Assembly: GCA_937860145.1 (NCBI GenBank)
Contig: CALMBF010000195.1
Coordinates: forward strand, 1-34,415
DNA from: an uncultured Geobacter sp.
Lineage (GTDB): Bacteria; Desulfobacterota; Desulfuromonadia; Geobacterales; DSM-12255
Reading direction: 5' to 3'
Length of the DNA: 34,415 nucleotides
Program-made: the position numbers and the translations under genes
The notes under the pieces: model-generated
What the model was told of the DNA's origin: nothing
Database searches by the model: none
What the model saw: the letters and a program-made list of their open reading frames with translations, nothing else
In this document: in pieces, positions 16,076-23,441 of the stretch
Layout: every line of letters starts with the position of its first letter
How positions within the stretch are numbered: position 1 is the first letter of the stretch

Positions 16076-16507
16076 TCAGCCCTGTTGTTTCGTCCCGCAC
16101 CCGCCAGCGGAGCCGCACCCGCCGCATCCGCCGGCAGACGCGGCACTTTTGCCGATATCCCTGCCGGTCAGCTGCCTGAACTCGGCCGGGGTGAGCACCG
16201 TCCGTAGTTGACTGGCAAACCCTGCAGCGCTGACCTTCGCTTCAAGCACAGCCGGCGTCACCCGCTTCGTGTCGTAACCGACAACGACCCACCCTCCTGC
16301 CACATCGACCTCGGTGACCGCAACCCCCTTTTCCCGGGCGAGAGCCCTGGTAATCCGCTCCGAGCAGCTGCCGCAGGTCATGCCGGTGGTACGGAGCACG
16401 GCAACGGCATCAGCAGTAGCCCCCGTCCTGACGCGAAAGCCGAGCAGTACCAGCAAGGCAACGGCAGCAGTTACGAGCAGAACGTTGACGGCTTTTATTT
16501 TGTTCAT
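16076..16507 (-). CDS. Membrane-anchored HMA-domain protein with Cys/Gly-rich tail
   Basis: The protein has 143 residues from ATG 16507, preceded by GGAGG with a 6-nt spacer. One N-terminal anchor helix (about 5-24) is followed by a MerP/CopZ-like heavy-metal domain with GMTCGSCSERI (C45, C48), so the domain is probably periplasmic. After it comes a short helix (LTPAEFRQLTGRD), and then a Gly/Cys tail with C128, C131 and C137 (GGCGGCGSAGGCG), a second likely Cu(I) or soft-metal site. It is the first gene of the cassette with DUF2318, permease and ATPase. Transcription is predicted from a sigma-54-type promoter 18 nt upstream of the ATG. It could hand metal to DUF2318 or to the permease. Confidence 0.82.
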   Translation of the reverse strand: MNKIKAVNVLLVTAAVALLVLLGFRVRTGATADAVAVLRTTGMTCGSCSERITRALAREKGVAVTEVDVAGGWVVVGYDTKRVTPAVLEAKVSAAGFASQLRTVLTPAEFRQLTGRDIGKSAASAGGCGGCGSAGGCGTKQQG

Positions 16508-16536
16508 CCCATACCTCCACTCATGCATCCTTCCTA

Positions 16537-16552
16537 TCAACTGTCGTGCCAA
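16537..16552 (-). promoter_or_regulatory. Sigma-54-type promoter of the HMA-DUF2318-FtsX-ABC cassette
   Basis: The minus strand reads TTGGCACGACAGTTGA: a full -24 match, a GG to GA distance of exactly 10 nt, and TTGA in place of TTGC at -12. The predicted start is near 16525, 18 nt before the HMA ATG. Sequence TTGGCACG, N, CAGTTG is shared with the cus promoter at 10459-10474. Confidence 0.65.
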
Positions 16553-16641
16553 CATGCTCCACCGCCCCTAACACTCCGTAATTGTGTATGATTATAATCA
16601 CGAGCAGCGGATACGGCGCAGGAACCCGTCCCGAAGATGAA

Positions 16642-16669
16642 GAATATTCGGCACGTGTGCAGAATATTC
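16642..16669 (-). promoter_or_regulatory. Paired GAATATTC boxes upstream of cassette promoter
   Basis: Two perfect GAATATTC palindromes at 16642-16649 and 16662-16669 are spaced 20 bp centre to centre, with a GCACGTGTGC dyad between them. They lie about 120 and 140 bp upstream of the predicted start. The spacing and a flanking CATCTTC are shared with the site at 10542-10569. Confidence 0.6.
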
Positions 16670-16695
16670 CCCACGATCGCAGCAAGGGAGAGGCG

Positions 16696-16734
16696 AAAAA
16701 AAAGCCGGCAGGGATGAGAACATCCGTGCCGGCT
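16696..16734 (-). terminator. Rho-independent terminator of serA
   Basis: A 14-bp stem with one mismatch (AGCCGGCAGGGATG / CATCCGTGCCGGCT) and an AGAA loop, followed on the minus strand by eight T. It lies about 30 nt after the serA stop. Confidence 0.9.
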
Positions 16735-16764
16735 GCAGGGTAGAGGAAGAATGGAGTCTACGTC

Positions 16765-18363
16765 TTACTTGCGCGGGAGATGGAGCGCCTTGATGAAAGA
16801 AGCTTCGGTTGCCTCCTTGATCTGGGCAACGACCTCCTGGGGCACGGCCGAGTCGAGGGAGAGGATGACCATGGCCTCCCCCTTCTTCTCGCTTCTGCCC
16901 AGGTTCATGGAGGCGATGTTGATATCGTGCTGCCCCATGATGGTGCCGATCTTGCCGATCATCCCCGGCCGGTCGCTGTAGTTCAGGAGCAGCATGTGCT
17001 CTTCCGGGGTGAAGTCCATGGAGTAGTCGCGCAGCCGGACGATGCGCGGCGCCCCCTCGAAGAGCGTGCCGGCGATCAGGCGGCGCTTGCCGTCTGCCCC
17101 CTCGATGACCAGGGTGACCAGGTTGGAGAAGGCGTCGGAGTGGGTCGACTTGTTCTCCGCAACCTCGATCCCCATCTGCTCGGCGATGAGGGAGGCATTC
17201 ACCATGTTCACATCCTGTTCGACCATCCTGTTGAGGAGCGCCGACAGGCCGAACACGGTCAGGGGCGAGCAGTCGTAATGGGCGATTTGGCCGGTGTACC
17301 CGAAGGTGACGCGGGAGGGGTTCTTGTCCACGAGCTGGATGGCAAAATCGGCCATGACGCGGATCAGGTTCATGAAGGGGCGCATCTGGTCCATGAGCGC
17401 CATGTCGAAGCGGGGGATGTTGACGGCATTTTCCAGGGGCTGCTCGTCCAGGTAGTTGAGTATCTCCCGGGAAACATCCACTGCCACGTTGACCTGGGCT
17501 TCGAAGGTGTTGGCCCCCAGGTGAGGGGTGACCACCAGCCGCTCCTGGGCGATCAGCTCTTTCAGGATATCGCTTTTCGGCGGTTCCGCACTGTAGACAT
17601 CGATGGCGGAAAGGGAGATCTTGCCGCTCTTCAGGTTGGCCAGCAGGGCCTCTTCGTTGATGACGCCGCCGCGGGCCACATTGAGAACGATGACCCCGTC
17701 CTGCATCATGGCGAACTCGCGCTCGCCGATCATGTTGCGGGTTTCGTCGTTGAGGGGCGTATGCACGGTGATGATGTCGCAGTTCTTGTAGATCTCGTCA
17801 TGGGAGACCAGCTTGACCCCCAGGTCGTGGGCCCGTTTCACGGCGATGTACGGATCGCAGGCGAGTACTTCGCATTCAAAGGCCTTGAGGCGGGTCGCCA
17901 CCCGGCCGCCGACCTTGCCCAGGCCGATGACCCCCGCGGTCTTACCCTTCAGCTCCACACCGGTGAAGGGAGCGCGTTTCCATTCGCCGCTCTTGAGGCT
18001 TGCATTGGCCTTGGGGACATTGCGGCAGACGGAGAGCAGAAGGGCCATGGTGTGCTCGGCAGCACTGTTGGTGTTGCCGAAGGGGGCATTGACGACGATG
18101 ACCCCCCTGCTGCTGGCATAATCCACGTCCACGTTGTCGATGCCGACCCCGGCCCGGGCCACCAGCTTGAGCTTGGTGGCCGCATCGAGCAGGTTCTTGT
18201 CGACCGTGGTGCCGCTGCGGGTGATGAGTACTTCGTAGTCGCCTATGGTTGCCAGGAGCTCTTCCTTGGAGAGGCCGAGCTTCACGTCCATCTCGATCCG
18301 CGGATCCTGCTCGAGAAGAGCCAAACCTTCGCTAGCCACCTCATCGGTTACGAGAACTTTCAT
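16765..18363 (-). CDS. serA: D-3-phosphoglycerate dehydrogenase
   Basis: The 532-residue enzyme oxidises 3-phosphoglycerate to 3-phosphohydroxypyruvate with NAD+, the first step of serine synthesis. Length and layout fit the long type: a split substrate-binding domain, a Rossmann domain with VIGLGKVGGRVATRLKAF (about 145-162), the catalytic block (HTPLNDETRNMI, NVARGGVINEEAL, HLGANTFEAQ), an intervening ASB domain (about 320-450) and a C-terminal ACT domain (MLLLNYSDRPGMIGKIGTIM) that probably binds serine for feedback control. ATG 18363 has AAGGAGA at good spacing. It is transcribed alone and ends in a strong terminator. It is divergent from trmL across a 155-bp region. Confidence 0.96.
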   Translation of the reverse strand: MKVLVTDEVASEGLALLEQDPRIEMDVKLGLSKEELLATIGDYEVLITRSGTTVDKNLLDAATKLKLVARAGVGIDNVDVDYASSRGVIVVNAPFGNTNSAAEHTMALLLSVCRNVPKANASLKSGEWKRAPFTGVELKGKTAGVIGLGKVGGRVATRLKAFECEVLACDPYIAVKRAHDLGVKLVSHDEIYKNCDIITVHTPLNDETRNMIGEREFAMMQDGVIVLNVARGGVINEEALLANLKSGKISLSAIDVYSAEPPKSDILKELIAQERLVVTPHLGANTFEAQVNVAVDVSREILNYLDEQPLENAVNIPRFDMALMDQMRPFMNLIRVMADFAIQLVDKNPSRVTFGYTGQIAHYDCSPLTVFGLSALLNRMVEQDVNMVNASLIAEQMGIEVAENKSTHSDAFSNLVTLVIEGADGKRRLIAGTLFEGAPRIVRLRDYSMDFTPEEHMLLLNYSDRPGMIGKIGTIMGQHDINIASMNLGRSEKKGEAMVILSLDSAVPQEVVAQIKEATEASFIKALHLPRK

Positions 18364-18471
18364 ATTGTCTCCTTGTCAGATAATGCACGACAGGCGCCGG
18401 CCGGAGCGGGAACGTGGCCTGATGCGGCGCTGTTTATGCGTAATTTCAAGTGCATGAAAAACGAAAAAAAG

Positions 18472-18477
18472 TATAAT
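18472..18477 (+). promoter_or_regulatory. Likely -10 box of trmL promoter
   Basis: A perfect TATAAT lies in the A/T-rich part of the serA-trmL divergent region, about 42 nt before the trmL start. No good -35 hexamer is seen at 16-18 bp, so the promoter may need an activator. Confidence 0.45.
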
Positions 18478-18518
18478 AGACCCCTGCTGCGAAAATTGCA
18501 AGACCGGCTGGAGAACGA

Positions 18519-18986
18519 ATGATGTATACCGAACCGTTCCACGTAGTCCTGATCGAACCGGAGATTCCACCCAATACCGGCAACATCGCCCGCCTCTGCG
18601 GCGCGACCTGTACCGTGCTCCACCTGGTGGGGAAACTCGGGTTCTCCACCGACGACCGCCAACTCAAGCGCGCCGGACTCGACTACTGGAGCGAGGTGGA
18701 GATCCACTACTGGCCCGACCTGGCCGCCCTGCGGCAGAGATATCCCTCCGCACGACTTGTCTACACCAGCAAAAAGGCCCTCACCAGCCACGCACGCTTT
18801 ACCTTCCGTTCCGGTGACTTCCTGGTCTTCGGCAAGGAGACCGAGGGGCTCCCCGAGCAGCTCATCGACGACAATCCCGAAACCAGCATCCGCATCCCCA
18901 TCTTCGGCAAGGTGCGCAGTCTCAACCTGTCGACGGCCGCCGGCATCGTCCTGTACGAAGCGCTCCGCCAGACCGGACGATTGTAG
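18519..18986 (+). CDS. trmL: tRNA (cytidine/uridine-34-2'-O)-methyltransferase TrmL
   Basis: This 155-residue SPOUT-class enzyme methylates the ribose of the wobble base in certain leucine tRNAs, using SAM. Family motifs are clear: VVLIEPEIPPNTGNIARLC at the N-terminus (motif 1), FLVFGKETEGLPEQLI (motif 2, the knot) and IPIFGKVRSLNLSTAAGIVLYE (motif 3). Length equals that of E. coli YibK/TrmL. Two ATG codons in tandem (18519 and 18522) both fit the GGAG at 18510-18513. The amidotransferase gene follows after 52 nt on the same strand. Confidence 0.94.
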   Translation: MMYTEPFHVVLIEPEIPPNTGNIARLCGATCTVLHLVGKLGFSTDDRQLKRAGLDYWSEVEIHYWPDLAALRQRYPSARLVYTSKKALTSHARFTFRSGDFLVFGKETEGLPEQLIDDNPETSIRIPIFGKVRSLNLSTAAGIVLYEALRQTGRL

Positions 18987-19038
18987 TTCATGGTACGTCT
19001 GTTGCAACTCTTCCGGAAAAAACTTCGGGGCAGGTGCA

Positions 19039-19767
19039 ATGAAAACAACCGTCATCCTGAAACTCGGCAGTACCATCCCCTCCCTTGCTCACGAACTGGG
19101 GGACTTCGATGAGTGGATACGCTCCCCCCTGGCCGACCTCGGCCTGCCCATGGAGGTAGTCGATCCCCGCAGCGCCGCCCCCCTCCCCCGACTCGACACA
19201 CTGGAAGGTGTCATCCTCACCGGTTCCCACTCGATGGTGACGGACAATCTGGCATGGAGCGAACGGATCGCAGCCTGGCTTCCCGATGTCGTCGCCCGGG
19301 GGATACCCCTCCTGGGGATCTGCTACGGGCACCAGCTCCTGGCTCGAGCCATGGGGGGAGACGTGGCGGACAACCCCCACGGAAGGGAGTTCGGCTCCCA
19401 CCGGGTCAATCTCCTGCCCCATGCCGCCGACGATCCCCTCCTCGGGAGTTTTACCCCTGCCATCGGAGCCCATCTCTGTCATACCCAGTCGGTTGTCCGC
19501 CTCCCCCCGGACGCGGTGCGGCTTGCCTGGAGCGAGCGGGAACCGCACCAGGCCTACCGGGTCGGCAGCTGCGCCTGGGGGGTCCAGTTCCATCCCGAAT
19601 TCGGTGAACAGGCGATGAAGGGATACATCAGGGAGTGTGCCGGACTGCTGTCCGGCGAGGGGCAGGACCCGGCAGCGCTGGAGCGGAAGGTGGTCCCCAC
19701 GCCGGCGGGGACCGGGATACTGCGGCGTTTCATGGAGATCGTGAAGGAACGGGGTGAAAGCTCCTGA
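19039..19767 (+). CDS. Class I glutamine amidotransferase-like protein (GMP synthase GATase type)
   Basis: The 242-residue stand-alone GATase1 domain has the nucleophile in LLGICYGHQLLARAMGG, the catalytic His-Glu in VQFHPEF, and GVILTGSHSMVTD before the nucleophile. Such proteins release ammonia from glutamine or hydrolyse gamma-glutamyl bonds, and several are annotated as GMP synthase-like. The partner synthetase is not nearby, so substrate is unknown; gamma-glutamyl peptide or polyamine hydrolysis is possible. ATG 19039 was chosen because the conserved first strand (MKTTVILKLGS) starts there. Probably co-transcribed with trmL. It converges with tag. Confidence 0.85.
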   Translation: MKTTVILKLGSTIPSLAHELGDFDEWIRSPLADLGLPMEVVDPRSAAPLPRLDTLEGVILTGSHSMVTDNLAWSERIAAWLPDVVARGIPLLGICYGHQLLARAMGGDVADNPHGREFGSHRVNLLPHAADDPLLGSFTPAIGAHLCHTQSVVRLPPDAVRLAWSEREPHQAYRVGSCAWGVQFHPEFGEQAMKGYIRECAGLLSGEGQDPAALERKVVPTPAGTGILRRFMEIVKERGESS

Positions 19768-19806
19768 GTCGCTCCGGCGCACCATCGCGGCCGGAGGATG
19801 CCCGGC

Positions 19807-20385
19807 TCAGGAGAGCTCCCGCCAGCGGAAACAGTCGGTCACATGGTCATTCACCATCCCGACCGCCTGCATGAAGGCATAGCAGATCGTCGAACCGACA
19901 AACGTGAACCCCCGTTTTTTCAGCTCCCTGCTCATGCTGTCGGACTCCTTGGAGGTGGCGGGGACATCCTTCAGGGACGACCAGCTGTTACGGATCGGCC
20001 TGCCGCCAACAAAGCCCCAGATGTAGGAATCGAAGCTGCCGAACTCGCGCTGCACCTCCAGAAATGCCCGGGCATTGAGCACCGCTGCCCGAATTTTAAG
20101 CCTGTTGCGCACGATGCCCGTGTCGGTGAGCAGCCGGGCGATCGTCTCCTCGTCGAAGGATGCGACCACCGTTGGGTCAAAACCGTGGAATGCCCGGCGG
20201 TAGGCTTCCCGCTTCTTCAGGATGGTGATCCAGGAGAGACCTGCCTGCGCCCCCTCCAGAACGAGGAACTCGAACAGGAGACGGTCGTCATGTACGGGCA
20301 CCCCCCACTCCTCGTCATGGTAGCTGACGTATAGCGGATCGCTTCCCGCCCAGGCGCAGCGGCATTTCAGCGCAGGTTCACCCAT
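19807..20385 (-). CDS. tag: DNA-3-methyladenine glycosylase I
   Basis: The 192-residue enzyme excises 3-methyladenine from alkylated DNA in base excision repair. The N-terminus CAWAGSDPLYVSYHDEEWG and C-terminal NDHVTDCFRW give the zinc ligands (C10, H23, H181, C185). The helix-hairpin-helix region and LEGAQAGLSWITILKKREAY are typical of Tag. E. coli Tag has 187 residues, so it is full length. The start at 20385 was chosen because family similarity starts there; a much longer open frame upstream overlaps the membrane-protein gene and has no similarity. GGGGGAG precedes the ATG closely. It is 14 nt after the small membrane protein. Confidence 0.95.
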   Translation of the reverse strand: MGEPALKCRCAWAGSDPLYVSYHDEEWGVPVHDDRLLFEFLVLEGAQAGLSWITILKKREAYRRAFHGFDPTVVASFDEETIARLLTDTGIVRNRLKIRAAVLNARAFLEVQREFGSFDSYIWGFVGGRPIRNSWSSLKDVPATSKESDSMSRELKKRGFTFVGSTICYAFMQAVGMVNDHVTDCFRWRELS

Positions 20386-20399
20386 ATCTCCCCCGTTTT

Positions 20400-20780
20400 T
20401 CACGACTTCATCCTCATCATACCCGATACCGCCCCGCTGCAGAAGGCTACCAGCCAGCAGCTGTAAATGGTCATGCTGACGCGATGGAACACCAGGTTGA
20501 CCGCCTCGGCCCTCCTGGTCAGGGAGGCGATCAGCGCCAGCAGGAAATGAAATGCCATGCCGGAGAGCGAAGCGATGCCGGAAACATTGTGCCACGCGGG
20601 TGCTTTTCCGTAGGCTGCCGCGAACAGGTTCATCTGGTGGGTTCCGAAGAAATCGCACACCAGCCCGATGCCGAAAATGATCAGGTGCTTGAGGTGTAAC
20701 CCCTGGCGACGGCCGCTGAAAACGGCCCAGGTATAAAAAATCAGGGCCAGCAGCATCCAGATGACCGCTTGGACGAGCAT
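20400..20780 (-). CDS. Small four-helix membrane protein
   Basis: The protein has 126 residues from ATG 20780, preceded by AAGGA. Four hydrophobic segments are visible (about 3-20, 30-48, 64-82, 100-118). Histidines lie near helix ends (LKHLIIF, THQMN, AWHNVSG, AFHFLL, VFHRVS), so heme or metal binding by a helical bundle is possible. It resembles the TIGR03987/HsmA-like set of uncharacterised membrane proteins, from memory and with low certainty. It lies between the GNAT gene (46-nt gap) and tag (14-nt gap) on one strand, probably one mRNA. No function can be given. Confidence 0.62.
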   Translation of the reverse strand: MLVQAVIWMLLALIFYTWAVFSGRRQGLHLKHLIIFGIGLVCDFFGTHQMNLFAAAYGKAPAWHNVSGIASLSGMAFHFLLALIASLTRRAEAVNLVFHRVSMTIYSCWLVAFCSGAVSGMMRMKS

Positions 20781-20826
20781 TGGATATCCTTTCAGGTAGC
20801 GAGGGGACGGGCCGGAGAGTGACCGG

Positions 20827-21306
20827 CTACAGAGCCAGACGAAGGGGGACCATTGACGACCGGGTGAAGCCATGGCGCTCATAGAAGCGGATGGCGCCGG
20901 AGTTGTCGTGGTCGGTGAGCAGGGTAATCCGGCGGCACCCCTTCTCCCTGCAGTGCTCGATCGCGCCGCGCAACAGGCGCGAGCCGGCCCCCCCGCGCCG
21001 GTAGTCGGGGTGAACGACCATGTCCTCCAGGATCGCCACGGACTCGCCCAGGGCGGTACTGACGGTGTAGAGGAGGTTGACCATGGCGACGACCTCGCTC
21101 CCCCGCTTCAGGACCAGGATATCCCCGATCCCGGGATCGGCGATGATGCGCTGCAACCCAGCGCACTGCTTCTCCGGGTCGGGCCGGAAATCAGCCTCCT
21201 GGGTGAACAGCAGGGTCAGCAACTCGCTCAATTGGGGGATGTCCGCCCGGGTCGCGGACTGGGGCACAGCAGGGAGGTCGGTACCCCTCCCCATCATCAC
21301 GTCCAT
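20827..21306 (-). CDS. GNAT-family N-acetyltransferase
   Basis: The protein has 159 residues from ATG 21306, which has GGAG 6 nt upstream; the longer frame adds a low-complexity stretch without support. The GNAT core is clear: strand 4 ILEDMVVHPDYRRGGAGSRLL with the acetyl-CoA pyrophosphate loop RRGGAG, then the helix IEHCREKGCRRITLLTD and the Asn/Tyr motif NSGAIRFYERHGFTRS. It transfers an acetyl group from acetyl-CoA to an amine; the acceptor is unknown. First gene of a likely operon with the small membrane protein and tag. Confidence 0.88.
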   Translation of the reverse strand: MDVMMGRGTDLPAVPQSATRADIPQLSELLTLLFTQEADFRPDPEKQCAGLQRIIADPGIGDILVLKRGSEVVAMVNLLYTVSTALGESVAILEDMVVHPDYRRGGAGSRLLRGAIEHCREKGCRRITLLTDHDNSGAIRFYERHGFTRSSMVPLRLAL

Positions 21307-21375
21307 CTGTTTCTCCGCATAAAGGGATTTCGTGGCGGGAAAAAACAAACTAGCAGAAATCGTGCCGGCAGGAAA

Positions 21376-21397
21376 CCCTTGTCGTGACCGGCAAGGG
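21376..21397 (-). terminator. Weak terminator-like hairpin after the 98-residue secreted protein gene
   Basis: A 9-bp stem with one mismatch (CCCTTGTCG / CGGCAAGGG) and TGAC loop, followed by TTT on the minus strand. It lies about 80 nt past the stop codon at 21479. Confidence 0.35.
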
Positions 21398-21478
21398 ACC
21401 CGGAAACGAGAGGAGGCGGGAAGAGACGCCTTTGACCCGACAGGCGGGGCCGCCGACGCCCCGGCATCCACGGTCTAC

Positions 21479-21775
21479 CTAGTCACGGAGAGCAGCTCCC
21501 CTCCACAGGTCCAGCCACTTCTGCTGGGGCGTACGGGAATCGCCGAACTGGACGATCACCCCGTCACCCCTCTGGTAGGAACATGACCAGCCCGGCTTGT
21601 CGGCCCCGTTGAACGTTGGATAGTCGTTGGGGTGGTCAAGGGCGTTGTAGGGGGCCGAGTAGGTGCCGTCGTCCTTGGGAGGGGGGCACCGCTCGTCACC
21701 CACGTACCACGCCGGGGGTTCATGGGACAGCACGGCGGCAACGGTTGCCATCAGTACCAGGGCAGTTCTTTTCAT
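21479..21775 (-). CDS. Small secreted protein, function unknown
   Basis: This 98-residue protein has a signal peptide (MKRTALVLMATVAAVLS) and a mature part rich in Pro, Asp, Tyr and Trp, with two cysteines (ERCPPP and WSCSYQ) that could form one disulfide. Start ATG 21775 has a strong GAGGTGAT. It is 26 nt after the 271-frame secreted protein gene, so both are probably expressed together. I do not recognise a family. Codon use and the strong ribosome binding site support a real gene. Confidence 0.68.
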   Translation of the reverse strand: MKRTALVLMATVAAVLSHEPPAWYVGDERCPPPKDDGTYSAPYNALDHPNDYPTFNGADKPGWSCSYQRGDGVIVQFGDSRTPQQKWLDLWRGAALRD

Positions 21776-21801
21776 GGATCACCTCGTAATACCGGCGGAG
21801 G

Positions 21802-22575
21802 TTACCGCACGCCGCCAGGCTCCACCTGCCGGGTGTCATACCTGTCATATGCCGACAGAGCACTCTTCAGATAGGTCTCGCCGTCGTAGAAAATGTCACC
21901 ATCGTCATAGACATGGAGCCAGGTTCCGTTCCGGTAGAAAACATACTTGTCGTTGCTGGATCCCCTGACAAACGCTCTTCCATACCTGCTCTTGAACTCG
22001 TCCATGACGGGTCTGAAGTCGGGTGCCGTCCCCTCCTTGCGGAGGGGGGTCAGCCGGAGGGAGGTCAGCACCACCGGCAGGTAGATGACGGTCCCTTTTT
22101 GCAGCATCCACGGCAAGGAATCTTTCCTGGTATCGTACAGATAGGCGCCATGGCCTTCCGAAACGGAATTGAACTGCAACGTCGCTTCATACGCCACATC
22201 ATGAATCAGAACCGGAGAATATGTCAAGTTGAGCCCCGTCCCGACCTGGATCCCGATCCCCTTATAGTTCAGCAGGCTGACGTTCTGTTCCGGCCCGAAG
22301 ATGTACAAGGGCACATCAGCTGTCACATCCAGGTCGACAGGCGAGTCGCAGCCGATGGCTTTCGTGCCGAAGCTTTTCCTGGCGGGCAGCGGTTGCATGG
22401 CACACAGTTTCGCGACTGCCTCGACGACAGTGTCTCCCCAGGCAAACGGGGGGTGGGGTTTCAATATCTCCCCGGTAGCTGTTTTGGGTGCCGATTTCGG
22501 CTTGTGCCTCTTCTCCGCGGCACCGGCAGGGCATGCCCCCAGCGCGCAGATCAACAGGGTACAGATAATCCTCAT
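21802..22575 (-). CDS. Secreted protein of unknown function
   Basis: The protein has 257 residues from ATG 22575, with GGAAGGGA upstream. Signal peptide MRIICTLLICALGACPAGAA is followed by a Lys/Pro-rich segment (KRHKPKSAPKT). The mature part begins HPPFAWGDTVVEAVAKLC, a pattern of periplasmic proteins with a short opening helix, then mostly beta strands (YIFGPEQNVSLLNYKGIGIQ, YEATLQFNSVSEGHGAYLYD). It ends with WLHVYDDGDIFYDGETYLKS. Cysteines near the N-terminus of the mature part (C54 and C72 region) could pair. I do not recognise a family. The gene follows the receiver-PilZ gene after 51 nt and precedes the small secreted gene. Confidence 0.68.
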   Translation of the reverse strand: MRIICTLLICALGACPAGAAEKRHKPKSAPKTATGEILKPHPPFAWGDTVVEAVAKLCAMQPLPARKSFGTKAIGCDSPVDLDVTADVPLYIFGPEQNVSLLNYKGIGIQVGTGLNLTYSPVLIHDVAYEATLQFNSVSEGHGAYLYDTRKDSLPWMLQKGTVIYLPVVLTSLRLTPLRKEGTAPDFRPVMDEFKSRYGRAFVRGSSNDKYVFYRNGTWLHVYDDGDIFYDGETYLKSALSAYDRYDTRQVEPGGVR

Positions 22576-22626
22576 CGTTGTTCCCTTCCAGAAAGTGACT
22601 CGTACCGGGATGTTCAAACGGGCGTG

Positions 22627-23322
22627 TTACTTCCCTATAAACGACACGGGGCCATCGATGGAAGCGACATAGCCGTCTATTGCGGCACGGTGCGCCATAG
22701 AAAGACCGATGAACTTGATACCGTAGAGGTTCTCGCATTCGACCGTCGTCATGAAACGGATGACCTCCCCTTCCGTTTCGATCCGGGCAGAACCGGGAAG
22801 GGTGAAGTGGCAGACAATCCGGCTACCCAGGGCAAGGTGATATTCGGTTTCCAGAAGCATCCCGGAATTACTTATGTCATGGGAGGTACACAAGAATTCC
22901 AGGTCCGACTTTTTGCTTGTGACCTTGACCTTCAGCACGACCCGCTTGCTCCTCCCGATGTGCGTGTCGATGAAACTGCCGACCGTCTCCAGGAGCTTTA
23001 TGGGATCTACCGGTTTCAACAGCATGGCACTTGCGCAACTCTGCTCGATTCTCTCTATGCTCCCCGAGAGGTTATGACAGATGAGTATGATGGGGGTATG
23101 GTGCGTCGTCTCATTCTTGTGGACCAGGGTACAGAGGGTGCACCCGCTCATGTCATCCAGTCTCAGATCCGCCAGGATCAGGTCAAAGCCATACTCGTCA
23201 TGCATCTTGAGGGCATCGGCACCGTTGGTTGTCGTGAAGAGCTGGAAGCCCCTCCCCCGCAGAAGATTCGAGTTCCTTTTCAGAAACACCTTGGATGCAC
23301 TTGCGATGAGAACCTGCTTCAT
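22627..23322 (-). CDS. Response regulator with receiver and PilZ domains
   Basis: This 231-residue protein has an N-terminal receiver domain (about 1-118) with phospho-acceptor D52 in LILADLRLDDMSG and Lys in AMLLKPVDP, and a C-terminal PilZ domain (about 122-225). The PilZ domain keeps the Arg-rich entry (GRSKRVVLKVKV) and the SHDISNSGM loop (D/NxSxxG form), so cyclic-di-GMP binding is plausible. It would couple phosphorelay input to cyclic-di-GMP output, for example in motility or surface behaviour. No histidine kinase is adjacent. It lies 119 nt downstream of a diguanylate cyclase gene on the same strand, a natural source of the ligand. Confidence 0.88.
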   Translation of the reverse strand: MKQVLIASASKVFLKRNSNLLRGRGFQLFTTTNGADALKMHDEYGFDLILADLRLDDMSGCTLCTLVHKNETTHHTPIILICHNLSGSIERIEQSCASAMLLKPVDPIKLLETVGSFIDTHIGRSKRVVLKVKVTSKKSDLEFLCTSHDISNSGMLLETEYHLALGSRIVCHFTLPGSARIETEGEVIRFMTTVECENLYGIKFIGLSMAHRAAIDGYVASIDGPVSFIGK

Positions 23323-23441
23323 GGATTCACCCTATGGTCACGTTTTCAGACTGATGGTTCGTCGTACGGGGGGCATGGCCGGATGTCGGTGGAACCATGC
23401 ATCGTACCCCATGAGGGAACGGCGAGGCACGATCGCCCCCG

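Noticed and set aside
16780-18522. Long plus-strand open frame opposite serA
   Set aside because: Antisense shadow; it also runs through the serA start region into the trmL promoter.
19772-19796. CTCCGGC / GCCGGAG hairpin between the amidotransferase gene and tag
   Set aside because: Seven-bp stem with an 11-nt loop and no T-run on either side; not enough for a terminator call.
23323-23441. Possible cyclic-di-GMP riboswitch upstream of the receiver-PilZ gene
   Set aside because: No GEMM-type conserved core was seen; only an imperfect inverted repeat around CATGG / CCATG.
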